From contig JARWKL010000001.1 of assembly GCA_029961685.1 (NCBI GenBank), positions 50,501,062-50,565,061 of the forward strand: a DNA stretch of 64,000 nucleotides, written 5' to 3'. Below, piece by piece: positions 1 to 10,656 of this stretch (position 1 is the stretch's first letter; each line of letters starts with the position of its first letter). The notes below the pieces were generated by a model. It saw only the letters and a list, made by a program, of their open reading frames with translations, did not search any database and was not told the origin of the DNA. A program made the position numbers and the translations under genes. Source of the stretch: Aristolochia californica. Its lineage: Eukaryota > Streptophyta > Magnoliopsida > Piperales > Aristolochiaceae.

Positions 1-343
1 GAAAAGAGAGGAAGGAGGAGAGCATTTTCTGAGACTGTTCTTCTCCAGCGTTGTCCTCTTGGCCGAGAGTCCAGAGAGTGTGACGCTCTCCGTCTGGACT
101 GTTCCATCAATCCCGTGAGGTGGTGGTGGTTCCGTCCACCGTCGTAAGAGCTGAGATCTCTCGCTATACCGTCAGTCCCGTGAGGTGGTGGTGGTTCTAT
201 CCACCACCGTAAGAGCTGAGATCTCTCGCTATACCGTCAGTCGATTGTCCGGCAAACGTCGTCTTTACTCCCGAGAAACCAAAGCGTGAACTCTAGACGT
301 CGCTACTCTATGGTCTTGCTTCATCGTGGGGAATCCTTCTTGA
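1..343 (+). repeat. 5' LTR (right part) of copia family A
   Basis: The sequence matches, with roughly ten percent or more divergence by eye, the reverse complement of 7331-7600, which is the 3' LTR of a minus-strand copia element. It is followed immediately by a primer-binding site, which marks the right edge of a 5' LTR. The LTR start lies left of the window. It carries a 65-bp tandem duplication (112-176 and 177-241) that the other LTR lacks. The exact last base is uncertain because the end does not show a clean CA. Confidence 0.8.
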
Positions 344-345
344 CT

Positions 346-357
346 TGGTATCAAAGC
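346..357 (+). other. retrotransposon primer-binding site (initiator Met-tRNA type)
   Basis: TGGTATCAAAGC is one base off the consensus TGGTATCAGAGC, which is complementary to plant initiator methionine tRNA. It lies 2-3 bases after the LTR. The leader from 358 to 930 carries imperfect repeats of a motif around GAGCTCAGAG and GTCGAAAACCACCGACCGA, and no convincing gene. Confidence 0.75.
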
Positions 358-930
358 TTGGTGGGGCGTTGTAAGGTAAGACATCTCCGTCGGACGCATC
401 CTTGCCGATGATTTGTTGTCCGAAGACTCAGAGATCGGCCGGAGCTCAGGAGAGGTCGAAAACTTCTGTCGGAGCTCAGAGGAGAGGTCGAAAACCACCG
501 ACCGAACTCAAAGGAGCGAGACGAAGCGTCCTTGCTGCCCGGTTCTCGTCCGAAGACTTCTGTTCGACGATCTGCTGTCTGACGACTCACAGGTCAGCCG
601 AAGCTCAGGCTATATAGGAAACGTCCATCTGAGCTCAGAGTTCGTGGTCGAAAACCACCGACCGAGCTCAGAGTTCGTCCTCGCCTCAGGGAAGGTGAAC
701 CGTCGTGAGTTTTTTTTTTTACGACAGTTCCTAAGTTATGAAATGATTTATTTGCCTAGGTGGTTTTTGGAATTTCAAAGATAGTGGGGACAGAACTGGA
801 ATTTCATAGATTGAGGGACATAACTGGAATTTCTGATATTTTGGACAAAAGTGGAATTTCTGAAATTCTGGGGGCAGATCGGGACTTTTTGGCAGTCATA
901 GGGGCAAATCTGGAATTTTCAGCGGGAATC

Positions 931-1056
931 ATGTCAACTGACAAGTTAATTTTCTCTCTTATTCGTTTCAAAGGTAAGAACTATAGTACCTGGGCATTTC
1001 AAGTCCAACTATTTGTCATGGGCAAAGATTTATGGGGTTATATTGATGGGAATGAC
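931..1056 (+). pseudogene. copia gag N-terminal fragment (family A)
   Basis: An ATG at 931 opens a reading frame with the usual copia Gag N-terminal pattern: a F-KGKNYSTWAFQVQLF stretch followed by GKDLWGYIDGND. The frame then leaves gag and stops at 1074. The missing continuation (a segment starting around SVPTPREAKTLSKW) is present on the minus strand from 11616 downward, with little or nothing lost between the two pieces. The fragment cannot code for a working Gag by itself. It is preceded by a leader and LTR of the same family. Confidence 0.8.
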
Positions 1057-1125
1057 TCTCTAATATTTACATAAAGGATAAGGAAATGGTGATGGGGCCC
1101 ATTCCAAATCTCTATATTAGAGAGT
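1055..1125. repeat. short inverted repeat at the gag breakpoint
   Basis: ACTCTCTAATAT at 1055-1066 and its perfect reverse complement at 1114-1125 flank 47 bases. The left arm sits where copia gag homology ends. It could be a small DNA-transposon remnant or a hairpin linked to the rearrangement. Confidence 0.7.
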
Positions 1126-1315
1126 AACATGCAACTTTAGGTACACTGCACTGAACACCATGACTTTGATGCTGACATAGTGCCAAGTTATACATGGCAC
1201 GTACAAGGCCATCACTAGCAGCTTGAAGAAACCGTTTAACAACCTCCTCCAGCTTTGGATGCTCATTTGAATTCCATTCTTTATGTATCATCAAAATAAG
1301 CATATTATTTTGCAT
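1112..1315 (-). pseudogene. fragment resembling an F-box/Sel1-type plant protein
   Basis: A 67-codon minus-strand frame contains EEVVKRFLQAASDGLVRAMYN-LALC. From memory this resembles the Sel1/TPR-like part of plant F-box proteins with a C-terminal MYND finger, where a similar block ends in VRAMYN followed by SLC. Only this block is recognisable: there is no F-box, no MYND cysteines and no flanking exons. It is probably a stray exon fragment carried or stranded among transposons. The assignment is tentative, and chance similarity is possible. From 1316 to 1607 I see no gene. Confidence 0.3.
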
Positions 1316-1850
1316 ATAACAGTTTCACCGGTGCTATGTAAAAGATAAAGATCAAGTTGAATTTTTTAATAGCAGAATTCGGTATTTTTCTTTTCTTCAA
1401 ATCTGAAATAAAATTAAATGACAACAGTGAAGACTAAAACTGATAAAAATAAATAAAATTAGACTAAAGTTTAAAGTTAATAAATGATAAAATATACTAA
1501 ATTAAGGAAGTCATCAAACACCCCCAAACTTAAAACTTTGTTTATCCTAAAAAAAAAAAAAAAAAATACCACTATAGACAACTAGACTCCATAGAGATGT
1601 GTCATCACTCACTATTGGAAGATATGGCCCAAGACCACACGACCAAGGAAGTGTTAGAATGTGTCATTTTTTAGAATGATCATTGACTCTTCCAAGATCA
1701 ATAACTCATAAAAAAATCATATCAGGAATTATTCAAAGTTAAGGTGAAGGCATATCGGAAGATGTGCCATTTTATACAAAAAAAAGTTTGTACATCATTG
1801 CAGCAAGCTAGTAGTTCTTGATGTTCTCTCACCCCCAGCATGAGGGGGAG

Positions 1851-2273
1851 TGTTGGAAGATAGGGCCCAAGCCCACATAACCAAGGAAGACCCACATATC
1901 TAAGAGTATTATAAGATGGGCCACACGATCAAGGAAGACCCACAAGATGGGCCCAAGCCCATAAGAAGTAGGACCACCATGAATACCACGAGCTGGCATC
2001 CTTATCACATAAGTTGGAAGATCAAGAACGACTCACAAAAGTATCTTTATCTTATGGTCACATCTAAGAAGAGTTTTAGTTTGAGTTATGTTTGTCTTTT
2101 ATCTATATTGAGTTATTTAATTATGTTTGGACTTATCTTTAAGTGTTAGAGTCTGGGTGTAATTGGGACAAAGGTAGTTTTATTGTAATTAGACTATACT
2201 ATTATAAATACAGGTTCATGTACTCTGATTATAATAAGTCAATGAAGTATTTTAATTTTCCATAAATTCAACA
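1851..2273 (+). repeat. middle LTR of copia family B element
   Basis: This 423-bp LTR begins TGTTGGAAGAT and ends TTCAACA. It is preceded by a polypurine tract (1842-1850) and followed directly by the primer site TGGTATCAGAGC (2274-2285). It is near-identical in length and layout to the LTR at 4086-4508. A TATA-like TATAAATA lies near 2211, consistent with an LTR promoter. Confidence 0.88.
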
Positions 2274-3639
2274 TGGTATCAGAGCAGGCTTTGTGAGTTG
2301 ACTTGGTCAACCCACAGAGATAATGAGCTCATTTTCTCTAAACCCTAAACTCTAAGTCTTTGTTAGTAGTTATTTTTTTCAGACCCTACACCTGTAGTTT
2401 TCTTACATTTTTATCCTCTATAATTAGATTTTAATATTTCAAATTATATATTTATAGAAAGATATTTGAGTCTAATTTCCAAAGAAAATGATTTTTTTCA
2501 AATCGGAGTTATATAAAGAGAGATATCAATATTTTAATGAGAAAAGGTCAGATAGCAAAAAGGTTCAAGTAGCACAACAATCTTCAACTTCCGAGGTATT
2601 TTATGCTATTAAGAACAAGACTTTATATGGAGAAATTTATGTCAAAAGAAATATATTTAATTCTATTCATTTACCTATTCAACCAATTTTTTATCTGAGT
2701 TATCTGCAAAGAGAAATCGATATTTGAAGTAGCAAATGTCAGATTACAAAAGAGGTTCGAGGAGTAGCAAAAAGTTTCAACTTCCGAGGTATTTTATGCT
2801 ATCAATAAAAAGACTTTATATGGATAATTATATATCAAAAGAAATATATGTAAGTCTAGTTTCTTAAATATTCAAAAAATTCTTGGTATGTTTTTTTTAT
2901 AAGGAGATATTGATCTTGGAACTGTCAATGGTCATTCTAGAAATACAAGAAAAACAGTTCTTAGTTTGGTCGGATGACTGAGACCAAAATATATCAGATT
3001 ATTTATCTTCTGATAATTATATTTTATGAAGTTAAGTTGTACTTGAATGAAAAGTATTCTAGTATACTTTCAGAAGGAGAAAATTTCATGTCAATCTGAT
3101 CTATATTTAAAGATATATTAGTACTGGAAGAATCAAAGGTCATTCTGGTATCCTGTTACATTGAAAAATCCAAATTTAAGCCAATTGTTTTGTGTCACTT
3201 TTTGAGTTGCTATATCAGGAAAGTATCTATCTTTTCCCTGGTTTGAGGGCTTATTACTACATCTCTGTTATTTTGGCTTATTGTTGCATCCATGATGTTT
3301 GGTTCAAGTTGGGATCACTATCATTACCTCCCAGCTTGAAGGGGAGAAGTAGAAGAAGTACAAGAAAGAGGTATTTTATTCCAGATGTTGTGGATAAAGT
3401 TTATGCGACCAAAATATTCAAAAGAGGGGGGAGCACAAATGAAGCTTGTGCATCTAAGAAGAAATTTTTATATCAGATTATTTCATGGGTTCTTTTACAA
3501 AGTTTATTATTTGGTTCGTGTTATATGTGTTGGAAGATGGTTGTGTTATATTCAGCTACGGCTATTATGTCTCTTTGGAGACATTATTATTGAAGAAGAA
3601 GTGGCCTCATACCATTATTTATTTGTCCCCATCAAAAAT

Positions 3640-3912
3640 ATTAAAAGTGCCAATGGTTGCGATTCCATGACGGAGGAACTTAATACCCCGTCATAAATAT
3701 CATGTGTCAATGGTTGGGATTCCATGACGGAGGAACTTAATACCCCGTAAAAAATATCAAGTGTCAATGGTTGAGACTCCATGATGGAGGAACTTAATAC
3801 CACGTAAAAATATGAAGTGTCAACGGTTGGGACACCATGACGGAGGCACTTAATACCCCGTAAAAAATATGAAGTGTCAACGGTTGGGACACCATGACGG
3901 AGGAACTTATTA
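3640..3912. repeat. 57-bp tandem repeat, five units, in copia B internal region
   Basis: The phrase CCATGACGGAGGAACTTAAT recurs at 3665, 3722, 3779, 3835 and 3892, giving a 56-57 bp period. Each unit also carries GTGTCAAYGGTTGGGA. A related single unit occurs at about 17460-17520 in another copy of the family, so the repeat belongs to the element's 3' internal region. Confidence 0.88.
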
Positions 3913-4085
3913 TTACATCTATACTCCCCCTGAATTGGCCAGCTGGGTCTCAAGGAAGAGAGCACCAGCGTGAGGGGGAGTGTTGGAAGATTGGAGGACT
4001 GCCTTTTTATACAAAAATATTTTATACATCATTTACAGCAAGCTGGGAGTTTTTGATGTTCTCTCACCCCTAGCTTAAGGGGGAG

Positions 4086-4508
4086 TGTAGGAAAATAGGG
4101 CCTAAGCCCACACGACCAAGGAAGACCCACATATCTAATAGTATTATAAGATGGGCCACACGACCAAGGAAGGCCCACAAGATGGGCCCAAGCCCATAAA
4201 AGTGAGACCCACCATGAATACCACGAGCTGGCATCCTTATCACATAAGTTGAAAGATCAAGAAGGACTCACAAAATCATCTTTATTTTATGGTCACGTCC
4301 AAGAAGAGTTTTAGTTTAAGTTATGTTTGTCTTTTATCCATATTGAGTTAATTAATTGTGCTTGGACTTATCTTTAAGTGTTAGAGTTTGGGTGTAATTG
4401 GGACAAAGGTAGTTTTATTGTAATTTGACTCTACTATTATAAATAGAGGTTCATGTACTTTGATTATAATAAGTCAATGAAGTATTTCACTTTTCCATAA
4501 ATTCAACA
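4086..4508 (+). repeat. 3' LTR of copia family B element
   Basis: This LTR starts after the polypurine tract AAGGGGGAG, shares its whole length with 1851-2273 and ends in TTCAACA. It is followed by CTCAC, the right copy of the target duplication. From 4514 to 5484 I recognise no gene or element. Confidence 0.88.
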
Positions 4509-5489
4509 CTCACCAAGCCATGATCTAAATTTAGATTTCATCACTAGTATCTTACTCTTTGATCATCAAAGATAGTAGAAAAATCAATAAAAAAATTTAG
4601 CAATTTGTCAAGCAAGAGTTCAACGTTTACTTCAACCTAAAGCTAAGACCTTGAGTATGTGTGTGACATAGTCCATTTAACTCCAAACGACCCGCAAATT
4701 CAGATAAAAGTAGATCAATTGAAGCCAGAGGAATTCTCTCAAAACTTTACCCCATAAGTCCAATTTTCACAAATCCTCTCCACTAATGTAGTCAAACACC
4801 AAAATCAGAAATCAAAAGGTCTTTAATCAGGTTGTAATGACTGGCCACAGGGTGAGGGCTAAGAAAGAAATGGATATGGAAAATCAAAGTAAACTGGGAA
4901 AATACTTGGTGGAAACAACAATAAAAGAGAATTCCACAGTACTCAAACCATAATTCTTTCTCTACAATATGGTCATAGTGATTACAATATTGTTGTTGTA
5001 ATCAATGAAGTAGTACCAAGTACACCTTTAACAAGATCTGAAGTGATTCACACTCCACTTATTGAGTTTTCTCTATTTTGTTTCACCGTTCACTTTCTTT
5101 TCTTTTCTTTTCACACTTTGATCAAACAAAGCAAACATAATGTGGATAATTTTCTTTGAACTAACTTTCTCTTTAAATTTAAATTTCCACCAAATTATTT
5201 TCTCAGTCTATGAAATGTAATTTCATGGTTTTTCAAGCTTAGAACAGGAATGGTTTATGTAGTTAAAAGAACAAATAAAGGCTTAGTAACATAAGGCTCA
5301 AGGGGGTTGACTAAGGAAATACACCATGCAATGATGGCATGATAATCAGGACAGCTATGGAAATCAGGGGGTTGACCAAGAAATGCCTAGATCATTTTTC
5401 TAATAATTGGTATCAACTAGGATTTTGCCTCAAGGACCCATCAACGGATTCTAGAGCAAACCAAGATTGAACTTCCTTGACCCAGTTAC

Positions 5490-6308
5490 TGTTATGGACT
5501 CAATAGCACACCGAGTCACTTAGAGGAGGAGACAATGACTCACCAAGTCACCTAATTTTACTTTTATTACTTATGTTGCTTTTAATTTCGAATTTGATTG
5601 ATTATGTAATAAGACTTGAAGGTAGGGGTATAGTTGGGATTTATAACCCTAACCCTAACCTATCTTGGCATGAATGACCCTATTTAAAGGGTAAGGAATG
5701 AGAAATAAAGTAAGTTCGGATTTAGAGTAAAATAGAGTAATTAGGTTCTTGCTAGGTTCCCTATCCTAGGGTTCTTGGCGTGAACTAGCCTTGGTGGTTT
5801 GCTGCATCCATTTGGGAGTATTTGAGGAGATCTTGAAAGGAAAAGGAAGAGGAATCATCTTTCTCTTCCAAGTTGCAATAGTTATCCATCTCTTCCATGA
5901 ACCAGCAGTGAGGGAAGGAGGTTTTACGTGAGCCTTAGCATCAAGAAAGGGGTTTTCGAGTTGTTGATTGAAGGAGGTCTTCAAGAGGTATTTTTATCTA
6001 TCTTTTCCGAGTTTAGAAGAGCTATAGACTACCTTCTTTACATACAACATTGGTAGTTGCATGAATTTCAGAAACCCTACTCATTTACGTGAGGTATAAA
6101 GTGGGGTTTCATAATTGGATCCTTAAACAGTCTCTTGATTGAATTGGTGCATCTATAATTGAGAAAAGGAAACTCCTTTTCAATTATAACATGTGAAGAA
6201 AGTAAAAGAGAGTTTCTTTTCACAAAAGCGTGTTAAGAAACCCTCTAACAATGCTGGATCCTTATTTGACTCGCCGAGTTACTAGATCCATGGCTAGGGA
6301 CCATAACA
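5490..6308 (+). repeat. solo LTR of a gypsy family (same family as the element at 24022-32072)
   Basis: This single 819-bp LTR begins TGTTATGGACTC and ends CCATAACA. It is flanked by a perfect 5-bp duplication GTTAC (5485-5489 and 6309-6313). It aligns along its whole length with the two LTRs at 24022-24839 and 31259-32072. No internal sequence is present, so it is a solo LTR left after recombination between the two LTRs of a former element. It contains a TATA-like CTATTTAAAGGG. Confidence 0.93.
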
Positions 6309-6539
6309 GTTACTTCATAAGAAAAATGAAATAAAGAAAAAATGACTATGTGCTCAATTATGTTCAAGGACAAAGATTTAAATCAAAGTACCCATAAAAC
6401 TCAGCCTGACATAAAATAAAATTTTGAAATTTTTTCTGAATCCTGTCCTTGTTCACAAATTTCTAAGTCATAGAGAGTTCAATCATACTCAAATACATGC
6501 TTGGTAAGAGAATCAAGATGATAAAAATAAATATAGGAG

Positions 6540-7345
6540 TTTACACCCCCAAACTTGAACTAAACAATATCTTCATTGTAATTCAAAAGTAAGAAAGATT
6601 GAAGAAATGAAAGGAACTTCCCTAGTTTCATGGTGATTCAGTCGTAGTTTGTAATTTTCAGCTCTTTATTCATGCTAAATAAACCTTTATCAAAATCCAA
6701 ATTATTCAAAATAAAATAAAATAACAATGACAATAAATAAAAATAGAGGAATAAAAGAAAGTTCTGCAGGTTGGCTCCCATAAGTGCTTGTTTTAAAGTC
6801 TACAGCCAGAGTTCTCAATCTTTATCAATTGAGAATTCAGTTGCTGATTATTTCTCTCGTAACCATCACCCAAGAATGCATAGCGAAGATGCTCAGGTAA
6901 TTTCTTCAACTCTAGAGTTGTATTTTGCTGCATCTTTTCTTTATAAATCACTGAATTTGTCTTTGCTACCTTCGGCTCTTGCCTCTCTACTTCATTGCTA
7001 AGTGATGTAACCTGCTGCAAGGCTCCCAAGGCAAATACATAGTGGAGGAATTCTTCACTAACAAAAGGTAAATCAGATTCAAAAATAGCAAAGTTATTAA
7101 AATTATAAGCTTGAGATGAAGTGGGATACATCATTCTAGGTGATCGATTGGTACATCTGCTTGAATGCTTCTTCTACACATTGCTTAATGACAGAATCTA
7201 CCCAAAAGCAAGTGCTTGGTTCTTTTGGAAATCTCATGGCTTGGTAGATGTTGAACATAACTTCTTCCTTGTCTACTCTCAATGTCAATTCACCCTTTTG
7301 AACATCAATTAAAGCCTTTCCTATCAAGAAGGATTCTTGATGGTG
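6540..7345 (-). pseudogene. Ty3/gypsy (Athila/Tat-like) protease-region fragment
   Basis: On the minus strand, 7345 to about 6790 encodes a segment just downstream of the retroviral-type protease in plant Athila/Tat gypsy elements. The blocks are GKALIDVQKGELTLRV, then FNIYQAMRFP, then LELKKLPEHLRYAFLGD. There are frame breaks near 7135. The reverse transcriptase that should follow is missing. At about 6545-6555 the minus strand reads AAGTTTGGGGGTGT, which resembles the polypurine tract of this clade, so the interior seems to be deleted. The copia A 3' LTR abuts the fragment at about 7331-7345, so copia A probably inserted into this gypsy element. Confidence 0.75.
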
Positions 7346-7744
7346 AAGCAAGACCACAGAGTAGCGACGGCCAGAGTTTACACTTTGGTTTCTTGGGAGC
7401 GAAGACGATGTTTGTCAGACAGCAGGCTGACTCTACAACGAGAGCTCTCAGCTCTTACGACGGTGGACGGAACCACCACCACCTCACGGGACTGATGGAA
7501 CAATGCAGACGGAGAGCGCGACGCTCTTTGGACTCTCGGCAAAGAGGATGGTGCTAGAAAAGATGAATAGTCTCAGAAAATGCTCTCCTCCTTCCTCTCT
7601 CTTCATTAGCTATTTAAGCTAGGTTTAAGAGGTTATTACAAACAATACAATGCCTAATCTAAATACCCTATTTTACATAATCCAAATTGTACAACAATTA
7701 TAATAAGAAATTCTATCTAAATTACAATGCAAAATATAATAACA
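7331..7744 (-). repeat. 3' LTR of copia family A
   Basis: Read on the minus strand the LTR begins TGTTATTATATTTTGC at 7744, directly after the polypurine tract GAGGGGGAC. It runs to about 7331, where gypsy coding sequence resumes. Its distal 270 bases match 1-343 of the window, without the 65-bp duplication found there. Confidence 0.82.
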
Positions 7745-7751
7745 GTCCCCC

Positions 7752-9161
7752 TCAAATTGATGTTGGTGAGTCAACCAACAACAATTTGCCAACCAAAAAA
7801 TTATGCCGTGGTTGAGACAATGCTTTGGTGAAGACATCAGCCACTTGAGGATCTGAAGAGATGTACAGAAAAGATATTACCCATAGTTCCAAAGTGTCAC
7901 GGATAGAATGACAGTCAACCTCAATGTGCTTGCTGCACTCATGAAAAACAGGTTTGGTCACAATCTAAATAACGCTCGTATTATCCGCATTATGGAGTGT
8001 AGGGGAGGTCTGAGGAAACTGGAGCTCAACAAGAAGACTGCAGAACCAAATAACTTCAGAGCACGCAGTAGACATGGCGCGATACTCGGCTTCTGTAGAT
8101 GGCTTGAACACCTGGTCATGTTTCTTACATTTTCAAGAAATCAGTGCATCCCCTAAAAACATACACCACCCTGCCCAATCAGCATCACTGTATGCATCCA
8201 ATCGAAGCTCAGAGCCAGTAGGAAAGAATAATCCACAAGCAGAGGACCCGCTCAAATAACGGATGATACGCTGAATTGCCGCAAGATGAAGGTGCCGAGG
8301 AGATGACATAAGCTAACTGACCTGATGAATTGCATAAAAGATGTCCTAACGAGTAGTGGTCAAGTATATAAGACTCCCTACCATATAGCAATAGAGAGTC
8401 AGATCTTCAAGGAGAGTACCTTCATCTTTTCTATATTTGACATTGACCTCCATAGGGGTAGCCACCGAAGATGTGTCCTCCAACCCTACGAGTGTAATAA
8501 GATCTTGAATATACTTATGCTAGTTTAAGAAAATAGCAGTGGGTTTGTGATGCACCTCCAGCCCTAAGAAATAAGTGACTTGCCCAAGTTCCTTCATATG
8601 AAAGGTGGTATGTAACACCTGTTGCAGCTTGGTAATCAGTCCAGAGTCAGTGCCAGTAAGAATGATGTCATCCACATAAATCAGGAGAATGACCATGCCC
8701 GTGGCAGACTTATGATAGAATAGAGATGAATCATACCAACTCTGTGTAAACCTGGGGAGAATAAGTGTGCCACAAAATTTCTCAAACCAAGCCCGGGGGG
8801 GCTTTCTTAAGCCCATAGAGAGGATAATGAAGCTTGCAAACCTGATAAGGAGAGGAGGTATGTATACATTTTCCTGGAGGTCACCATGGAGAAAGGCATT
8901 CTTCACATCCATCTGACACATCGGCCAGGACTAAGAGGCTGCAATGGCTAATATAGTACGAACCGTGGTCATCTTGGCAACCGGTGCAAATATTTCCTCA
9001 TAATCAATCCCATACCGATTCCCCAGGGCTACAAGGCGGGCTTTGTACCTATCCAACAATCCATTTGAATGCAACTTGACAGAGAATACCATTTTACTCC
9101 CAAGAGGTCGAATAGTAAGAGGGCAAGTCACAATGTCCCAAGTGTGATTTTCTTCGAGCAC
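7752..9161 (-). pseudogene. copia reverse transcriptase and RNase H (family A)
   Basis: The reverse transcriptase begins near 9161 with the TWDIVTCPL-to-GSKMVFSVK block. It then shows YKARLVALGNRYGIDYEE, MDVKNAFLHGDL and an intact YVDDIILTG catalytic motif near 8660. The connecting RNase H region continues to VADVFTKALSQPRHNF near 7790 and ends just before the polypurine tract. In-frame stops near 8935, 8515 and 8330 and a frame change around 8860-8800 break the frame. The retained YVDD with broken frames suggests relatively recent decay. Confidence 0.88.
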
Positions 9162-9680
9162 TTGTAGTTCTGTTTGCGTTACATTTTACCAATATTCATG
9201 TGACATAGCCTGTTTATAGCCAGAAGGAATCGACATAGAAGACAAAGCAGCTGCAAGTGATACATGGGAGGGGAAATACCTGGAAAGAGGGTAAGAACAA
9301 TGTGTGGATCTGCGAAGAGTGATGGGAGCAGGAGCAGAGGGAGGATGAGCAGCAAGCACCAGGTCAGGATGGGGAGGGGGCAACGATGTAGTGGGGTGAG
9401 GCTCATCAAAGCTCGGGAGGCTGGATAGAGATGTAGAAGGCAGTGTAACTTGAGAGAGAAAGAAATATTGATTTTCAAAGAAGACCACATTCTGAGAAAC
9501 ACAGACTCAACTCGCCTGGGGATCATAGCAAACATAGCCCTTTTGAGAAACGACATACCCAAGAAATGCACTTATAACTGATTGGGTTGTAAGTTTATGT
9601 CATTCATGATCAGGTAGATGCACAAAACAAACACAACCGAACGTCCAAAGATCAATGTAGGACGGAGAATAACCAAATAA

Positions 9681-10607
9681 TTAAACAAATGGAGAGACAT
9701 GATGCAATGTAAGCGAGGGCAGGCAGTTGATTAAATGAACGGAGGTAGAGAAAGCTTCACACAAAAATCGAGGAGGAACGGATGATTCAATGAGAAGGGT
9801 GCGGACCATATCAAGAAGGTGACGATTTTTCCACTCAGCAACGCTATTTTGTTGTGGTGTCGAGGGACAAGAATGCTGATAGATAATGCCTTTGCTTTGA
9901 AGAAATTCTTGGAATTCAGCTGACATGTACTCGCCTTCAGAGTCAGAGCGTAGTACTTTAATGTGAGCAGAGAACTGTGTTTCAATGAGTGCAAGAAACC
10001 TCTTAAAAATGACAAAAACTTTAGACTTAGTCGATAGGAAGTAGACCCACGTAAATCGGCTAAAATCATCAATAAAGGTGACAAAGTACTTATTTTGTTC
10101 ATGCAAGACAATATGAGCAATTCCCCAGACATCACTGTGAATAAGGTCAAAGCAGTGGGAGGCATGATGAGGAAATAGTAGAACTTTACTTCTGCCAAGT
10201 TTGCATGATGAACAGTCAAAATAAGTATCAAGAGAAGTACAATCTTGATTGCTTAATAAACCCGATTTAAACAATGTACGAAGAACATCCGAGTTTGGGT
10301 GACCTAGACGTTTATGCAACATCTTAGTGCCAGAGCCAACAACATTACAGGCAAAAGAAAGTACAAGAGAACATGGAATAAATGTGGATAGAAAGACTTT
10401 TAGTGGAAATAGCCTGCCCACTTTAGGCCCCTTCGCGATCACCTTCCCTGACGCTTGATCCTGCACAACACAGCTAGATCGAGAAAACTGAACATTACAA
10501 TTTTTATCAACCAGTTGACCAACAAATAGAAGGTTTGTCGATAGGTCAATGGACAAAAAGACATCAACTAAAGAAGGAGAGAAATCACCAACAACACTAA
10601 TAGGCAA
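9681..10607 (-). pseudogene. copia GAG-pre-integrase and integrase core (family A)
   Basis: A 308-codon frame shows the HHCC zinc-binding part (LHKRLGHPNSD followed by C-SCKLGRS). The catalytic integrase core follows: first Asp in HSDVWG, second Asp in RSDSEGEY, and Glu in the PQQNSVAEWKNRHLL block. The D-D-E residues are present. The C-terminal integrase and spacer (9180-9571) continue in other frames, so the polyprotein is broken. Function in the intact family: joining of the element's DNA copy to host DNA. Confidence 0.88.
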
Positions 10608-10656
10608 AGTGCTGCCATCAGTAGTGTTGATGTGCAGGTTGCCATTATATTGTTGG

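Larger units (their letters stand above)
1613..4508 (+). mobile_element. non-coding copia family B derivative with three LTR copies
   Basis: The element is bounded by a perfect 5-bp target duplication, CTCAC, at 1608-1612 and 4509-4513. It starts with a truncated LTR (about 1613-1655) and a short piece of 3' internal sequence ending in the polypurine tract GAGGGGGAG. Then come a full LTR (1851-2273), a primer site, an internal region without recognisable gag or pol, a second polypurine tract and a third LTR (4086-4508). This LTR-internal-LTR-internal-LTR layout is what unequal recombination between copies produces. Confidence 0.85.

Noticed and set aside
3615..3965. Minus-strand frame encoding a repeated peptide
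   Set aside because: The repeat comes from the 57-bp DNA tandem array inside a non-coding retroelement region; 57 is divisible by three, so the frame stays open by chance.
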